Positions 19,287 to 28,191 are shown, counted from the stretch's first letter. The stretch is 64,000 bases of DNA from Mycobacterium gallinarum (GCF_010726765.1 NZ_AP022601.1:620001-684000), one strand, 5' to 3'. A program made the numbers and translations. The notes: generated from the sequence alone by a model not told the origin.

Positions 19287-20165
19287 CTAAAGACTGCCGA
19301 TCGTCGCATTCCGATCGAGTGCAAAGCCCCAGTCCAGCAGGCTGGCGGCCTGGTCCCAGTAGGTCGGCTGCCCGGGCTTGTCCATACCGAACATCATCGC
19401 GATGACCAGGCGTCTGCCGTTGCGGCCCGCTGCACCGACGAACGTCTTCTGCGCAATGTCGGTGAAGCCGGTTTTGCCGCCGAGGGTGCCGGGATAGCGC
19501 TTGAGCAGTTCGTCCTGGTTGACCAGCACCTTGTCGCCGGTCTTGGTGGGGAAGACGGCCGTCGGCTGTGCGGTGATCTGCGCGAACACCGGGTTGCCCA
19601 TGGCGGCGCGGAAAATCACTGCGAGGTCATGCGGCGAGGACCACATGTCGATACCTGGACCATCGAGACCCGACGGTGAGCCGGCATTGGTGCCGTACGC
19701 GCCGAGCAGCGCCGCCTTACCGTTCATCTTCATCACGGCGACGTCTTGACCGCCGAGCATGCTCGCCAAGGTGTTGGCGGCGTCGTTGCCCGAAACCAGC
19801 AGCAGCGCCTCGAGCAGCTGGCGTGTGGTGTAGACCATGCCCGGAGCCACGCCTGCGCAGTTGCATTCGACCTTGGTGTCTGCCTCGCTGGCCACGATTG
19901 TCGCGTCGAGCGGGAGTTCGTCGAGCACCGTCAGCGCAAGCAGCACCTTGATGGTGCTCGCCGGTGCGAACTGGCCGTACTCGTCGCGGGCCGCCAGCAC
20001 CGCGCCGCTGTCCATGTCGGCGACGATCCACGCCTGAGCGGGGCCTTCGGGGATGGGCACCGAACCCGATGGCTGGATGACGCCGGCGGGCACCGCCGAC
20101 GCGACGGCGGTCCCCCCGGCGACCAGGCACAGCGCGGTCGCAATGCAGACGAGAATCTTCCGCAT
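19287..20165 (-). CDS. dacB2: D-alanyl-D-alanine carboxypeptidase DacB2-like
   Basis: A 292-residue S11-family carboxypeptidase with signal peptide (MRKILVCIATALCLVAGG), ASTIK near residue 70, SGN in VSGNDAANT near 126, and KTG in GGKTGFT near 235. Position and orientation opposite to rpsP match M. tuberculosis dacB2 (Rv2911). The ATG at 20165 sets the signal peptide correctly; the open frame upstream runs over the divergent SnoaL gene. The two paralogues probably arose by tandem duplication and may be co-transcribed. Confidence 0.9.
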   Translation of the reverse strand: MRKILVCIATALCLVAGGTAVASAVPAGVIQPSGSVPIPEGPAQAWIVADMDSGAVLAARDEYGQFAPASTIKVLLALTVLDELPLDATIVASEADTKVECNCAGVAPGMVYTTRQLLEALLLVSGNDAANTLASMLGGQDVAVMKMNGKAALLGAYGTNAGSPSGLDGPGIDMWSSPHDLAVIFRAAMGNPVFAQITAQPTAVFPTKTGDKVLVNQDELLKRYPGTLGGKTGFTDIAQKTFVGAAGRNGRRLVIAMMFGMDKPGQPTYWDQAASLLDWGFALDRNATIGSL

Positions 20166-20189
20166 GACGGGTGAGCCTATCCCCGCAGA

Positions 20190-20630
20190 GTGATCGTGTT
20201 CAATCGACTCATGTTGAGCTTGGAAGAGATATCGGATCGATTCGAGATACAGCAGCTGATGATCGACTACTCGAACGCGATCGATCAGAAGCAATTCGAC
20301 AACCTTGATCGCGTCTTCACCCCGGACGCTTACATCGACTACCGCGTCACCGGTGGGATCGACGGGCGTTTTCCGGACGTCAAGGCGTGGCTCAAGGAAG
20401 TGCTTCCGAACTTCCCGGCCTACTACCACATGCTGGGCAATTTCGACGTCCGCATAGACGGCGACTCCGCATCATCGAAAACCATCTGCTTCAACCCGAT
20501 GGTGTTCAACGCCGAAGAGAAGCAGATCCTGTTCGTCGGCATCTGGTACGTCGACGAGTTCGTCCGCACCGCAGAGGGCTGGCGAATGAGCAAGCGCGTC
20601 GAGGAGAAGTGCTTCGACAAGCTGTTGTAG
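20190..20630 (+). CDS. SnoaL-fold (NTF2-like) protein
   Basis: A protein of up to 146 residues with the SnoaL_4 pattern: EEISDRFEIQQLMIDYSNAIDQ in a helix, DRVFTPDAYIDYR, a YYHMLGN strand and a WRMSKRVEEKCF end. NTF2-like folds serve as isomerases, dehydratases or hydroxylases with small lipophilic ligands; none can be assigned. It corresponds in place to Rv2910c. Start is uncertain between GTG 20190 and ATG 20211, neither with a good ribosome site. It diverges from dacB2 by 24 nt. Confidence 0.75.
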   Translation: MIVFNRLMLSLEEISDRFEIQQLMIDYSNAIDQKQFDNLDRVFTPDAYIDYRVTGGIDGRFPDVKAWLKEVLPNFPAYYHMLGNFDVRIDGDSASSKTICFNPMVFNAEEKQILFVGIWYVDEFVRTAEGWRMSKRVEEKCFDKLL

Positions 20631-20633
20631 CGG

Positions 20634-21116
20634 TTAGCGGCGTGCCAGCTTGGCCGCCGCCCGGGTGAGCCGGTCCGAAATGCGCACAGAGAACAGCGGA
20701 TTGAAGAAGTCGGTGCGAAGGCGGGTCAACGTCGAACTCGTGATGAGCCACTGGCCGTCGATCTTCTCGTAGGTCTCGTGGTAGTGGCCGTAGCCATCGA
20801 GATTCAGCCCCGGCGCCAGCCGGACGACATCGTTGAGGGCCCACACCCCTCGCGCGGTGGTGGCCGAGGTCAACTCGATCTCCGGGGCGTGCACTTGATG
20901 CACCGTCGGCTGCTTCTCCAGGGTCTTGCGCACAAACGCGACGAACTCGTCGGCACCGTCGATCACCTTGCCGCCTGATGGTGAGGTGTCGCTGTGGAAG
21001 TCGTCGGCGAAGACGCCGCGCCAGCCCTGCCAGTCCTTGGTGTCCAGGAAGCGGCAGTAGCGTGCCTTCAATTGCTTGATGGCTTCGATCTCGAGCAGGG
21101 TGTCGGCGGCGTCCAC
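20634..21116 (-). CDS. SnoaL-fold (NTF2-like) protein
   Basis: A 160-residue SnoaL_4-type protein: EIEAIKQLKARYCRFLDTKD followed by a VFADDFHSD strand and a YHETYEKIDGQWLI segment. It is convergent with the neighbouring SnoaL gene (3 nt gap) but only distantly similar to it. GTG at 21116 is the last start that keeps the domain whole, and it leaves the upstream rpsP control element (21133-21185) outside the gene. No strong ribosome site is visible, so the start is tentative. Confidence 0.65.
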   Translation of the reverse strand: MDAADTLLEIEAIKQLKARYCRFLDTKDWQGWRGVFADDFHSDTSPSGGKVIDGADEFVAFVRKTLEKQPTVHQVHAPEIELTSATTARGVWALNDVVRLAPGLNLDGYGHYHETYEKIDGQWLITSSTLTRLRTDFFNPLFSVRISDRLTRAAAKLARR

Positions 21117-21132
21117 ATTCGAGAGGGTAACG

Positions 21133-21185
21133 ACCGGATTTCCACCGGTAGGGGCTGTTCTGGCAGAATGGGCGGCTGTCTGCCA
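21133..21185 (+). promoter_or_regulatory. Two-hairpin element upstream of rpsP
   Basis: Hairpin 1 pairs ACCGG (21133-21137) with CCGGT (21145-21149). Hairpin 2 pairs TGGCAGA (21161-21167) with TCTGCCA (21179-21185). The element lies 142 nt before the rpsP ATG. A closely related copy at the same hairpin spacing precedes rplS, with paired bases exchanged. It may be an RNA leader for r-protein control or a protein-binding promoter element; the sequence does not decide between them. Confidence 0.6.
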
Positions 21186-21327
21186 CGCGACCCGCTCTGA
21201 GCGATCCGCCTCCGGCTTCCCGCTGGGCGCTTGTGTGGCGGTCACACACGTAAGGCAAAACCGGGTGCGCGCAATCCGCGGGCATCGCTGAATTGCAGCG
21301 TGGCAATCACAGGAGAAGTCGTTCAAC

Positions 21328-21852
21328 ATGGCTGTCAAGATCAAGCTGACTCGGCTTGGCAAGATCCGCAATCCCCAATACCGCATCGCCGTCGCTGACG
21401 CGCGCACCCGCCGTGATGGTCGGTCGATCGAGGTCATCGGCCGGTACCACCCGAAGGAAGATCCGAGCCTGATCGAGATCGACTCGGAGCGGGCACAGTA
21501 CTGGCTCGGCGTCGGCGCCCAGCCCACCGAGCCCGTGCTGCAGCTGCTGAAGATCACCGGCGACTGGCAGAAGTTCAAGGGTCTGCCCGGTGCCGAGGGC
21601 ACGCTGAAGGTCAAGGAACCCAAGCCCAGCAAGCTGGACCTCTTCAACGCGGCGCTGGCCGAAGCCGACGGCGCACCGTCGGGCGAGGCGACACAGCCCA
21701 AGAAAAAGAAGGCGCCTGCCAAGAAGGCCGCAGAGAAGGCCGAGACGGCTGACGCGGCGCCCGCCGAGGATGCCGAGGCCGCGCCTGCCGAGGCTGCACC
21801 CGAGTCGTCGGCAGCTGGCTCCTCGGACGAGTCCTCGTCAACTGAGAGCTGA
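21328..21852 (+). CDS. rpsP: Ribosomal protein bS16
   Basis: A 174-residue small-subunit protein. The conserved S16 body occupies the first ~95 residues ([19 protein letters not shown]), followed by the long Lys/Ala/Glu-rich low-complexity tail characteristic of actinobacteria. The ATG at 21328 follows AGGAGAAG. It begins the rpsP-khpA-rimM-trmD operon, linking ribosome assembly with tRNA modification. The tail runs into Ser/Asp-rich sequence at the C-terminus. Confidence 0.96.
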   Translation: MAVKIKLTRLGKIRNPQYRIAVADARTRRDGRSIEVIGRYHPKEDPSLIEIDSERAQYWLGVGAQPTEPVLQLLKITGDWQKFKGLPGAEGTLKVKEPKPSKLDLFNAALAEADGAPSGEATQPKKKKAPAKKAAEKAETADAAPAEDAEAAPAEAAPESSAAGSSDESSSTES

Positions 21853-21862
21853 GGGCCCTGCT

Positions 21863-22105
21863 GTGAGCTCAGTCGTCGTCGACGCCGTCGAGCACCTGGT
21901 TCGCGGAATCGTGGACAACCCCGACGATGTCCGGGTCGACATGGTCACGAGTCGCCGCGGGCGCACCGTCGAGGTGCACGTCCATCCCGACGACCTCGGC
22001 AAGGTCATCGGCCGCGGCGGACGCACCGCGACCGCCCTGCGCACGTTGGTGGCCGGCATCGGGGGCCGTGGGATTCGCGTCGACGTGGTGGACACCGACC
22101 AATAG
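21863..22105 (+). CDS. khpA: KH-domain RNA-binding protein KhpA
   Basis: An 80-residue single KH domain with the RNA-binding loop [10 protein letters not shown] near residues 46-55. In Gram-positive bacteria KhpA dimerises with KhpB/Jag and binds RNA, with effects on cell division and envelope. The position between rpsP and rimM matches Rv2908c. The GTG at 21863 is 10 nt after the rpsP stop; a longer in-frame extension into rpsP is not coding. Confidence 0.9.
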   Translation: MSSVVVDAVEHLVRGIVDNPDDVRVDMVTSRRGRTVEVHVHPDDLGKVIGRGGRTATALRTLVAGIGGRGIRVDVVDTDQ

Positions 22106-22148
22106 GTACGGCGGGCTGGAGCGAAGCGACTCGGGGATCGGGGCAGTT

Positions 22149-22664
22149 ATGGACCTGGTTGTCGGGCGGGTCGTCAGAGCGCACGGGATCACCGGCGAGG
22201 TCGTCGTCGACGTCCGCACCGACGACCCGGAAACCCGTTTCGCGCCCGGAACGAGTCTGCGCGCTCGTATCAAAGGCGGAACCGAACAGCGCTTTACCGT
22301 CGACGCTTCGCGTCCGCACGGTGGGCGGCTGCTGGTCCGGCTCGACGGGGTTGCCGACCGCAACGGCGCTGACGCGTTGCGCGGCACGCTGTTCCTCGTC
22401 GATTCCGCGGACCTGCCGCCGATCGACGATCCCGACGAGTTCTACGACCATCAGCTGGAGGGGCTGCGGGTCCGAACCACCGCCGGAGCCGACGTCGGCG
22501 CGGTCGCGGAGGTGTTGCACACCCCGGCCGGCGAGTTGCTTTCGGTACGAACCGGCGATCGTGAGGTACTCGTCCCGTTCGTCGGCGCGATCGTGACGTC
22601 GGTGTCACTGGCGGATCAGGTGATCGAGATCGACCCGCCCGAGGGTCTGCTGGAACTGGAATGA
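22149..22664 (+). CDS. rimM: Ribosome maturation factor RimM
   Basis: A 171-residue 30S assembly factor that interacts with S19 and helps maturation of the 16S 3' domain. The N-terminal RimM domain starts [18 protein letters not shown]. The PRC-barrel-like C-terminal domain includes [10 protein letters not shown] and PFVGAIV. The ATG at 22149 is in register with the family, and the open frame upstream overlaps khpA in another frame. The stop overlaps trmD as ATGA (22661-22664). Confidence 0.93.
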   Translation: MDLVVGRVVRAHGITGEVVVDVRTDDPETRFAPGTSLRARIKGGTEQRFTVDASRPHGGRLLVRLDGVADRNGADALRGTLFLVDSADLPPIDDPDEFYDHQLEGLRVRTTAGADVGAVAEVLHTPAGELLSVRTGDREVLVPFVGAIVTSVSLADQVIEIDPPEGLLELE

Positions 22665-23356
22665 CGATGAGCAGCGGTCTGAAAATCGATGTGGTGACCG
22701 TGTTTCCGGCATATCTCGATCCGCTGCGACAGTCGTTGCCGGGCAGGGCGATCGAGGCTGGAATCTTCTCGGTGGCGGTGCACGATCTGCGCCGCTGGAC
22801 CCACGATGTGCACCGCTCGGTCGACGACTCGCCCTACGGTGGTGGGCCGGGGATGGTCATGAAGGCTCCGGTATGGGGTGAGGCGCTCGACGAATTATGT
22901 TCCGACGAAACCCTTTTGGTGGTCCCGACGCCCGCGGGCAGGCTGTTCACCCAAGCCGACGCCCAGCGGTGGAGCAACGAAAAGCACCTGGTGTTCGCCT
23001 GCGGACGGTACGAAGGCATCGACCAGCGGGTCGCCGACGATGCGGCCCGCCGGATGCGCGTCGAAGAAGTGTCGATCGGCGACTACGTGCTGCCGGGCGG
23101 TGAGTCCGCGACGTTGGTCATGATCGAAGCGGTCGCGCGTCTGCTGCCGGACGTGCTTGGCAATCCCGCTTCGCACCAAGATGATTCGCATTCTGCCGGG
23201 ATCTTGGAAGGACCGAGCTACACTCGGCCGCCGAGCTGGCGCGGACTCGACGTGCCCGAGGTCCTGCTGTCCGGCGACCACGCCAAGATTGCAGCGTGGC
23301 GACGCGAGCAGGGCCTGCAACGCACCCGTGAGCGCCGCCCCGAGTTGCTGGACTGA
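22661..23356 (+). CDS. trmD: tRNA (guanine-N1)-methyltransferase TrmD
   Basis: A 231-residue SPOUT methyltransferase making m1G37 in tRNAs, using SAM. The trefoil-knot SAM site shows [13 protein letters not shown] and [12 protein letters not shown], and the early [12 protein letters not shown] loop is complete. ATGA overlap with rimM implies coupled translation. The gene ends convergently against the LppW-like gene, 29 nt apart. Length and motifs are normal. Confidence 0.96.
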   Translation: MTMSSGLKIDVVTVFPAYLDPLRQSLPGRAIEAGIFSVAVHDLRRWTHDVHRSVDDSPYGGGPGMVMKAPVWGEALDELCSDETLLVVPTPAGRLFTQADAQRWSNEKHLVFACGRYEGIDQRVADDAARRMRVEEVSIGDYVLPGGESATLVMIEAVARLLPDVLGNPASHQDDSHSAGILEGPSYTRPPSWRGLDVPEVLLSGDHAKIAAWRREQGLQRTRERRPELLD

Positions 23357-23385
23357 GCGCCGTCAGGAGACCGACTCGGCCAGAG

Positions 23386-24303
23386 CTAGATACGGCCGCC
23401 GGGGAACATCGTCTTGACGAGTTGGGTGACGTGATCGCGCGCGGCCGCTTCGCCGCTGGGATCCAGCGATCCGATGGCCATGACGTAGCGACGCTCGGGG
23501 CCGATGACACCCGTCGACACATGCAATTGGTTGGCGCCGCTCCAACAGCAGAACCACCCCTGTTTGACGGCGACGGGCTCGGCATCGAACCCCTCGGGAA
23601 TGCCGAACCTCTGCGGGTAACCGTCGATCCCCGTCGGCGTCGACTGCGCGAGATTGGCCATGATGACGTTGGCCTGCTCCGGCGGTAGCCCGCCGCTACC
23701 GCTCAGCAATTTGTCGTAGTACCGGACCAGGTCGCCCGCGGTGCTCGTGGTGAGGTCCCATTTGCCGTTGTACGGCTGCTTCGTGTTCGCCAGCCCGTAC
23801 CGTGCCGCGACGCGGTTGACGATGTCGCTTCCGCCGCTGCGGTTCCAGAAGTTCTCGGCCGCACTGTCGTCCGACGATCTGAGCATCACGTCGAGCGACC
23901 TGCGATCGGCGGCTGATAGCTCCGTCTCACCTTTGGATTCCTGCAGTAACAGGTCGTCGGCGATGAACAGCTTCACCACGGATGCGATGGGGAACGACGC
24001 ATCGTCCCCGCCCGATACCACTTCGCCGGTGTTGCGATCCAGCATCACGACGGAGATCTGGGCGCCGGTCTTGGCGGCGTTGGCGATGGCTTGGCGGGTG
24101 CGGTCACGCAGTCCGCCGAAGGTGGCGGCGGGTTCGTCGGGTGGGGCTTCGGGCAGCGGCGCCATCCTGCCCTGCGGTACGACGACCGTCAGCGCGGATT
24201 CCGGGGGAGTTCCGTACACCCGGGCTTCGCACCCGCTCGCGGACAGCACCGCTACGCCTGCGATGGCGAGTGACGTGACCAGTTTCGACGGCCCGCGTCG
24301 CAT
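23386..24303 (-). CDS. lppW: LppW-like lipoprotein with beta-lactamase-type fold
   Basis: A 305-residue exported lipoprotein with lipobox LSASGC near residue 25. The mature part resembles class A beta-lactamase/serine-hydrolase folds: FPIASVVKLF (S-x-x-K) near residue 105, RSSDDSAAENF at the SxN position near 142, and VKQGW near the KTG position at about 245. The non-canonical second and third motifs mean beta-lactamase activity is not established. Position between trmD and rplS on the opposite strand matches Rv2905. Confidence 0.85.
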   Translation of the reverse strand: MRRGPSKLVTSLAIAGVAVLSASGCEARVYGTPPESALTVVVPQGRMAPLPEAPPDEPAATFGGLRDRTRQAIANAAKTGAQISVVMLDRNTGEVVSGGDDASFPIASVVKLFIADDLLLQESKGETELSAADRRSLDVMLRSSDDSAAENFWNRSGGSDIVNRVAARYGLANTKQPYNGKWDLTTSTAGDLVRYYDKLLSGSGGLPPEQANVIMANLAQSTPTGIDGYPQRFGIPEGFDAEPVAVKQGWFCCWSGANQLHVSTGVIGPERRYVMAIGSLDPSGEAAARDHVTQLVKTMFPGGRI

Positions 24304-24432
24304 GACCCTCCTTGACGCTGTCCTGGATTTGGGTGTCGGGCTAACTACTCCGCCGTAGCCTGTTATCCAGCCTAACCGTCTCTGGTAGCCGACGCTTGGT
24401 CAGACCGCGGGCGCGTTCGGGAGCGGTTCATC

Positions 24433-24487
24433 ACCGGATTTCTCCGGACGGGGGCCCATCTGGCACAATTGAGCAGTTGTCTGTGCC
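24433..24487 (+). promoter_or_regulatory. Two-hairpin element upstream of rplS
   Basis: Hairpin 1 pairs CCGGA (24434-24438) with TCCGG (24443-24447). Hairpin 2 pairs GGCACA (24462-24467) with TGTGCC (24482-24487). Both hairpins start 28 nt apart, exactly as in the rpsP copy, and the shared sequence includes ACCGGATTTC and TCTGGCA. It sits 124 nt before the rplS ATG in a 308-bp gap (24304-24611) that otherwise shows no gene. RNA leader or protein-binding site. Confidence 0.6.
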
Positions 24488-24611
24488 GGTCGGGGACCTT
24501 GAGCCTCTCCGTCCGCTGCGAGATACACCCCGAAACCCGAAAGATCGGCTCGGCGACGCGATTGATTTCGCGACCACGCCCGCGGCCGCCGACAGCAAGG
24601 ATGTGTCACCG

Positions 24612-24953
24612 ATGAACACGCTGGACTTCGTCGATCAGGCGTCGCTGCGCGACGACATCCCGGACTTCAGCCCCGGTGACACCGTGAACGTGCACGTCAA
24701 GGTCATCGAGGGCTCCAAGGAACGTATCCAGGTCTTCAAGGGCGTCGTCCTGCGCCGGCAGGGTGGCGGCATCCGCGAGACCTTCACCGTGCGCAAGGAA
24801 AGCTACGGCGTGGGTGTCGAGCGGACCTTCCCGGTGCATTCGCCCAACATCGACCACATCGACGTGGTCACACGTGGCGATGTGCGCCGCGCCAAGCTGT
24901 ACTACCTGCGCGAACTGCGTGGCAAGAAGGCGAAGATCAAGGAGAAGCGCTGA
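24612..24953 (+). CDS. rplS: Ribosomal protein bL19
   Basis: A 113-residue large-subunit protein at the 30S-50S interface. Family motifs are [38 protein letters not shown] and a basic C-terminus [20 protein letters not shown]. The ATG at 24612 gives the normal N-terminus ([12 protein letters not shown]); the open frame upstream belongs to the leader. It is followed closely by lepB. Confidence 0.96.
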   Translation: MNTLDFVDQASLRDDIPDFSPGDTVNVHVKVIEGSKERIQVFKGVVLRRQGGGIRETFTVRKESYGVGVERTFPVHSPNIDHIDVVTRGDVRRAKLYYLRELRGKKAKIKEKR

Positions 24954-24988
24954 CCGGCGCACTCGGCCGACACGCCCGGTACTGACGC

Positions 24989-25891
24989 GTGGCAGCCGAT
25001 GATCGCGGTGACGAGCGCCGCGGTGGCTACCCTGATGCGGTGAGTGGATCCACCGACCCCGATGAGCCCATCGACCTCGCGTCCGAGGACTCCGATTCGG
25101 TTTCCGATGTCGCCGCCGGGGCGGCTCCGGAAGACGAAGCCGACGAGCCCAAGAAGAAGCACGGCGCGCTGCGCGAATTCGCGATACTGATCACGATCGC
25201 GCTTGTCCTGTACTACGTCATGCTGACGTTCGTCGCGCGCCCGTACCTGATTCCGTCGGAGTCGATGGAGCCCACCCTGCACGGCTGCGCCGGCTGCACA
25301 GGTGACCGCATATTGGTCGACAAGCTGACATATCGGTTCTCCTCACCGGAACCGGGTGACGTCATCGTCTTCAAAGGTCCACCGAACTGGAACATCGGCT
25401 ACAAGTCGATTCGCTCCGACAACACCGCGGTGCGCTGGGTACAGAATGCGTTGTCCTTCATCGGCTTCGTCCCACCCGACGAGAACGACCTGGTGAAGCG
25501 TGTGATCGCGGTGGGAGGGCAGACCGTCGAGTGCCGAACGAACACGGGGCTGACGGTCGATGGCAAGCGCCTCGACGAGCCGTATCTCGACTACACCACG
25601 ATGAATGTCGCGCCCTCCAACCCCTACGCCGCGTGCCTTGGCAATGAGTTCGGACCGGTCACGGTTCCCGAGGACAAGGTCTGGGTGATGGGCGACAACC
25701 GCACGCATTCCGCCGATTCGCGCGCGCACTGCACCAACACCCCGGGGGACGCGCAACGCGGCCTGTTGTGTACGGGTGACCCGGAGGCGGGCACCGTGCC
25801 GATCGAGAATGTGATCGGAAAGGCACAGTTCATCGCCTGGCCGCCGTCGCGATGGGGCGGCGTGGGAAGTGTGAACCCGCAGACCCAATAG
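24989..25891 (+). CDS. lepB: Signal peptidase I
   Basis: A 300-residue membrane serine protease removing signal peptides from secreted preproteins. An acidic cytosolic N-terminus of about 60 residues precedes one transmembrane helix (about 62-85). The catalytic serine is in IPSESMEPTL near residue 92, the general-base lysine in DLVKRVIAVGG near 172, and box E is GDNRTHSADSR near 237. GTG start at 24989; a downstream GTG at 25040 would still keep the membrane helix. Length matches mycobacterial LepB. Confidence 0.94.
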   Translation: MAADDRGDERRGGYPDAVSGSTDPDEPIDLASEDSDSVSDVAAGAAPEDEADEPKKKHGALREFAILITIALVLYYVMLTFVARPYLIPSESMEPTLHGCAGCTGDRILVDKLTYRFSSPEPGDVIVFKGPPNWNIGYKSIRSDNTAVRWVQNALSFIGFVPPDENDLVKRVIAVGGQTVECRTNTGLTVDGKRLDEPYLDYTTMNVAPSNPYAACLGNEFGPVTVPEDKVWVMGDNRTHSADSRAHCTNTPGDAQRGLLCTGDPEAGTVPIENVIGKAQFIAWPPSRWGGVGSVNPQTQ

Positions 25892-25900
25892 GAGTTTCAG

Positions 25901-26644
25901 TTGCCGGCGACATGGCCTCCGCGGACGGTGATCCGGAAATCCGCTGGCCTGCGTACGTTGGAGTCCGCGCTGTACCGGAGTGGGCTGGGACCGGTGGCGG
26001 GTGTCGACGAGGTGGGCCGCGGCGCCTGCGCGGGCCCGCTTGTGGTGGCGGCATGTGTGCTCGGGCCGAACCGGCTCGACAGCCTTGCGGCGCTCGATGA
26101 CTCGAAGAAGCTCAACGCCAGGGAGCGTGAGCGGCTGTTTCCGCTGATCCGCAGGTACGCGTTGGCCTACCACGTGGTCTTCATCCCGACGGCCGAGGTC
26201 GATCGTCGCGGGGTCCACGTGGCGAACATCGAGGGCATGCGACGTGCCGTGGCGGGCCTGTCGGTGCGCCCGGGGTACGTGCTGTCCGACGGCTTCCGGG
26301 TGCCGGGTCTGTCGGTCCCGTCGCTGCCCGTGGTCGGCGGTGACGCGGCCGCGGCGTGTATCGCGGCGGCCAGTGTGCTGGCGAAGGTGAGTCGTGACAG
26401 GCTGATGGTCAAGATGGAGGCCGAGCATCCGGGCTATGGCTTGGCCGAGCACAAGGGTTACAGCACCCCGGCGCACAGCGCAGCGCTTGCCGAGCTGGGC
26501 CCGTGCCGCGAGCATCGGTATTCCTTCATCAACGTGCGACGGCTGGTGACGGTCGAGAGTGAGATGGGCCCGGTGTTGGTACCCGACATCGGGCTCGACA
26601 CAGAATTCGACGCCGAACCCGAACAGCAGAGCCGATTCGGGTAG
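25901..26644 (+). CDS. rnhB: Ribonuclease HII
   Basis: A 247-residue enzyme that removes ribonucleotides and RNA from RNA-DNA hybrids. Catalytic acidic residues lie in [14 protein letters not shown] (about residues 33-46), with the LDDSKKL motif near 66 and a further acidic site in VLSDGFRV near 126. The TTG start at 25901 is supported by AGGAG at 25889-25893, the last bases of lepB. Length is slightly shorter than in M. tuberculosis but the domain is complete. Confidence 0.93.
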   Translation: MPATWPPRTVIRKSAGLRTLESALYRSGLGPVAGVDEVGRGACAGPLVVAACVLGPNRLDSLAALDDSKKLNARERERLFPLIRRYALAYHVVFIPTAEVDRRGVHVANIEGMRRAVAGLSVRPGYVLSDGFRVPGLSVPSLPVVGGDAAAACIAAASVLAKVSRDRLMVKMEAEHPGYGLAEHKGYSTPAHSAALAELGPCREHRYSFINVRRLVTVESEMGPVLVPDIGLDTEFDAEPEQQSRFG

Positions 26645-26662
26645 GGGAGGATTGGAGTCGCG

Positions 26663-26695
26663 ATGAACGCGTATGTGAAGGAACTGAGCCGATGA
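26663..26695 (+). CDS. Possible 10-residue leader ORF coupled to DUF2469
   Basis: A short frame, ATG at 26663 to TGA at 26693-26695, encodes MNAYVKELSR and overlaps the next start as ATGA. A ribosome site (GGAG at 26654-26657) precedes it. Its own 3' part (AAGGA) would serve as the ribosome site for the downstream gene. The arrangement suggests translational coupling; no function is implied for the peptide. Confidence 0.35.
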   Translation: MNAYVKELSR

Positions 26696-26997
26696 GTGCC
26701 GAGGATCTCGAAAAGTACGAAACCGAGATGGAGCTCTCGCTCTACCGCGAATACAAGGACATCGTCGGGCAGTTCAGCTATGTCGTGGAGACCGAGCGGC
26801 GCTTCTACCTCGCCAACAGCGTCGAACTGGTGCCCCGCAACACGGAGGGCGAGGTGTACTTCGAGCTGCGGCTCGGCGACGCCTGGGTGTGGGACATGTA
26901 CCGTCCGGCGCGCTTCGTCAAACAGGTTCGGGTCATCACCTTCAAGGACGTCAACATCGAAGAGGTGGAAAAGCCCGAGCTGCGGTTGCCGGAGTGA
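26692..26997 (+). CDS. DUF2469 protein
   Basis: A 101-residue acidic protein of the actinobacteria-specific DUF2469 family, corresponding to Rv2901c. It starts SAEDLEKYETEMELSLYREY and contains the conserved NSVELVPRNTEGEVYFEL and WVWDMYRPARFVKQVRV segments. Function is unknown. This is the last gene of the conserved core block: the next gene is convergent after 6 nt and belongs to an accessory island, whereas M. tuberculosis continues with fdhF-type and yraN genes. Confidence 0.9.
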   Translation: MSAEDLEKYETEMELSLYREYKDIVGQFSYVVETERRFYLANSVELVPRNTEGEVYFELRLGDAWVWDMYRPARFVKQVRVITFKDVNIEEVEKPELRLPE

Positions 26998-27003
26998 GCG
27001 CCC

Positions 27004-28110
27004 TCAGCCCTGGGTCCTGAACGCTCCCTTGGGAATGGTGAGAGGCAGGCCGACGGAGCTCACCAGGCCCGGCGGTGCATCGACCACGTACGGCACGGCG
27101 TTGACCACCCGCATCGCCGTGGCCACCATCGCACCCGCTCCGGACGTCATGCTTTCGATCCCGGCTTTCTTGCGATCGCGAAGTGTCACGTCGAACGTGC
27201 AGTCGATGTCCGGTGTGCCGGTGATGACCACGCGATAGCCGAGGGCGTTCGGCAATGTCGGCCAGTCCGGCGCGACGTCAGGAGCCAGCCGGGTGACGTG
27301 TTCGATGACGATGGCCTCGCGTCCATCGACGACACCGATGGCCTGCATCCGCAATGCGCCGCACGTGCCCGCCTCGACCGTGCCCATCGCGACGTCGAGC
27401 GTCCGTTCCGTCACCGCGCGGTCGAATGTCGAGCGCATCTCCTGGACCTCCACGCCAAGTGCATCGGCGACCATCCGAATCTGCCCTTGCCATTCGCCTT
27501 CGATGGCGCCTGGCATGGCGATCCATGGCTCGTAGTCGAGTGGACGGCCGAATCCCATTGCGTCACTCATGATGTCGGGTACGCCGTAGTCGTCGTAGAG
27601 ACCGATCTCGTAGGCATGGATCTTCTCGATTTGGGACGACTGCGTACTCAGTACCAGCGAAAGGTAATCGGCGGCGAAGCCGGGTTCGATACCCGAGGCA
27701 TACAACGACACCTGACCCGCCTTCGCGGCGCTGGCGAGCTGATCACGCCACTCGGCCGGCTCGTAGGCATGTGGGTTGACCAGCCTCGTGGTGCTCGTCG
27801 TCACGACGTTGATTCCGGCGCTGAGCAGTTTCACGTAGTCGGGGATCGCCAGCGCATCGCGTTCGGGCCCACTCGCGGCGTAGATGACGCAGTCGGGCTT
27901 GAGCGCGATGAGCGCGTCCGCGTCGGTGGTGACCGCCAACCCGATCGGTTCGCCGTTGGCGAGTTCGCCCGCATCCATTCCGTCCTTTTCAGGGGAGTGG
28001 ACCCACACCCCGACGAGATCGAGGTTCGGACGTTCGTTGATGGCGCGGATCGCGATCGATCCAATGCCACCCGTCGACCAGACGACGACGCGGTGCTTGC
28101 CTGCTGTCAT
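27004..28110 (-). CDS. DapB-like NAD(P)-dependent oxidoreductase
   Basis: A 368-residue protein with an N-terminal Rossmann motif (VVVWSTGGIGSIAIRAI) and a dihydrodipicolinate-reductase-like layout, as also seen in 2,4-diaminopentanoate dehydrogenase relatives. The substrate is unknown; DapB activity in lysine synthesis is unlikely because the length and context differ. The ATG at 28110 has AGGAGG (28117-28122). It is a clear paralogue of the divergent gene at 28400. A TetR-type operator lies in its promoter, overlapping the likely -10 TATTCT (28153-28148). Confidence 0.8.
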   Translation of the reverse strand: MTAGKHRVVVWSTGGIGSIAIRAINERPNLDLVGVWVHSPEKDGMDAGELANGEPIGLAVTTDADALIALKPDCVIYAASGPERDALAIPDYVKLLSAGINVVTTSTTRLVNPHAYEPAEWRDQLASAAKAGQVSLYASGIEPGFAADYLSLVLSTQSSQIEKIHAYEIGLYDDYGVPDIMSDAMGFGRPLDYEPWIAMPGAIEGEWQGQIRMVADALGVEVQEMRSTFDRAVTERTLDVAMGTVEAGTCGALRMQAIGVVDGREAIVIEHVTRLAPDVAPDWPTLPNALGYRVVITGTPDIDCTFDVTLRDRKKAGIESMTSGAGAMVATAMRVVNAVPYVVDAPPGLVSSVGLPLTIPKGAFRTQG

Positions 28111-28146
28111 TCTTTTCCTCCTCATGGAGAGCGCCCGGACCCGTTT

Positions 28147-28168
28147 TAGAATAGTAACCACTATTACA
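28147..28168. promoter_or_regulatory. TetR-type operator, copy 1
   Basis: An imperfect palindrome with core AATAGT (28150-28155), 4-nt spacer, ACTATT (28160-28165). It shares AATAGT-n2-CCACTATTAC with the perfect palindrome beside the TetR gene at 46870, about 19 kb away. It lies between divergent genes and overlaps the leftward -10 box. Regulation by that TetR is inferred. Confidence 0.65.
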
Positions 28169-28176
28169 GCGGAACA

Positions 28177-28191
28177 GAACAAATCTTAGGT
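28177..28191 (+). promoter_or_regulatory. Island motif, copy a (AACA-n6-WGKT)
   Basis: GAACAAATCTTAGGT, one of four related 15-mers found in promoters of this island. It directly abuts a possible rightward -10 (TATAGT, 28192-28197) for the gene at 28400. The remaining 200 bp up to the ATG hold no recognised gene. Confidence 0.5.
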
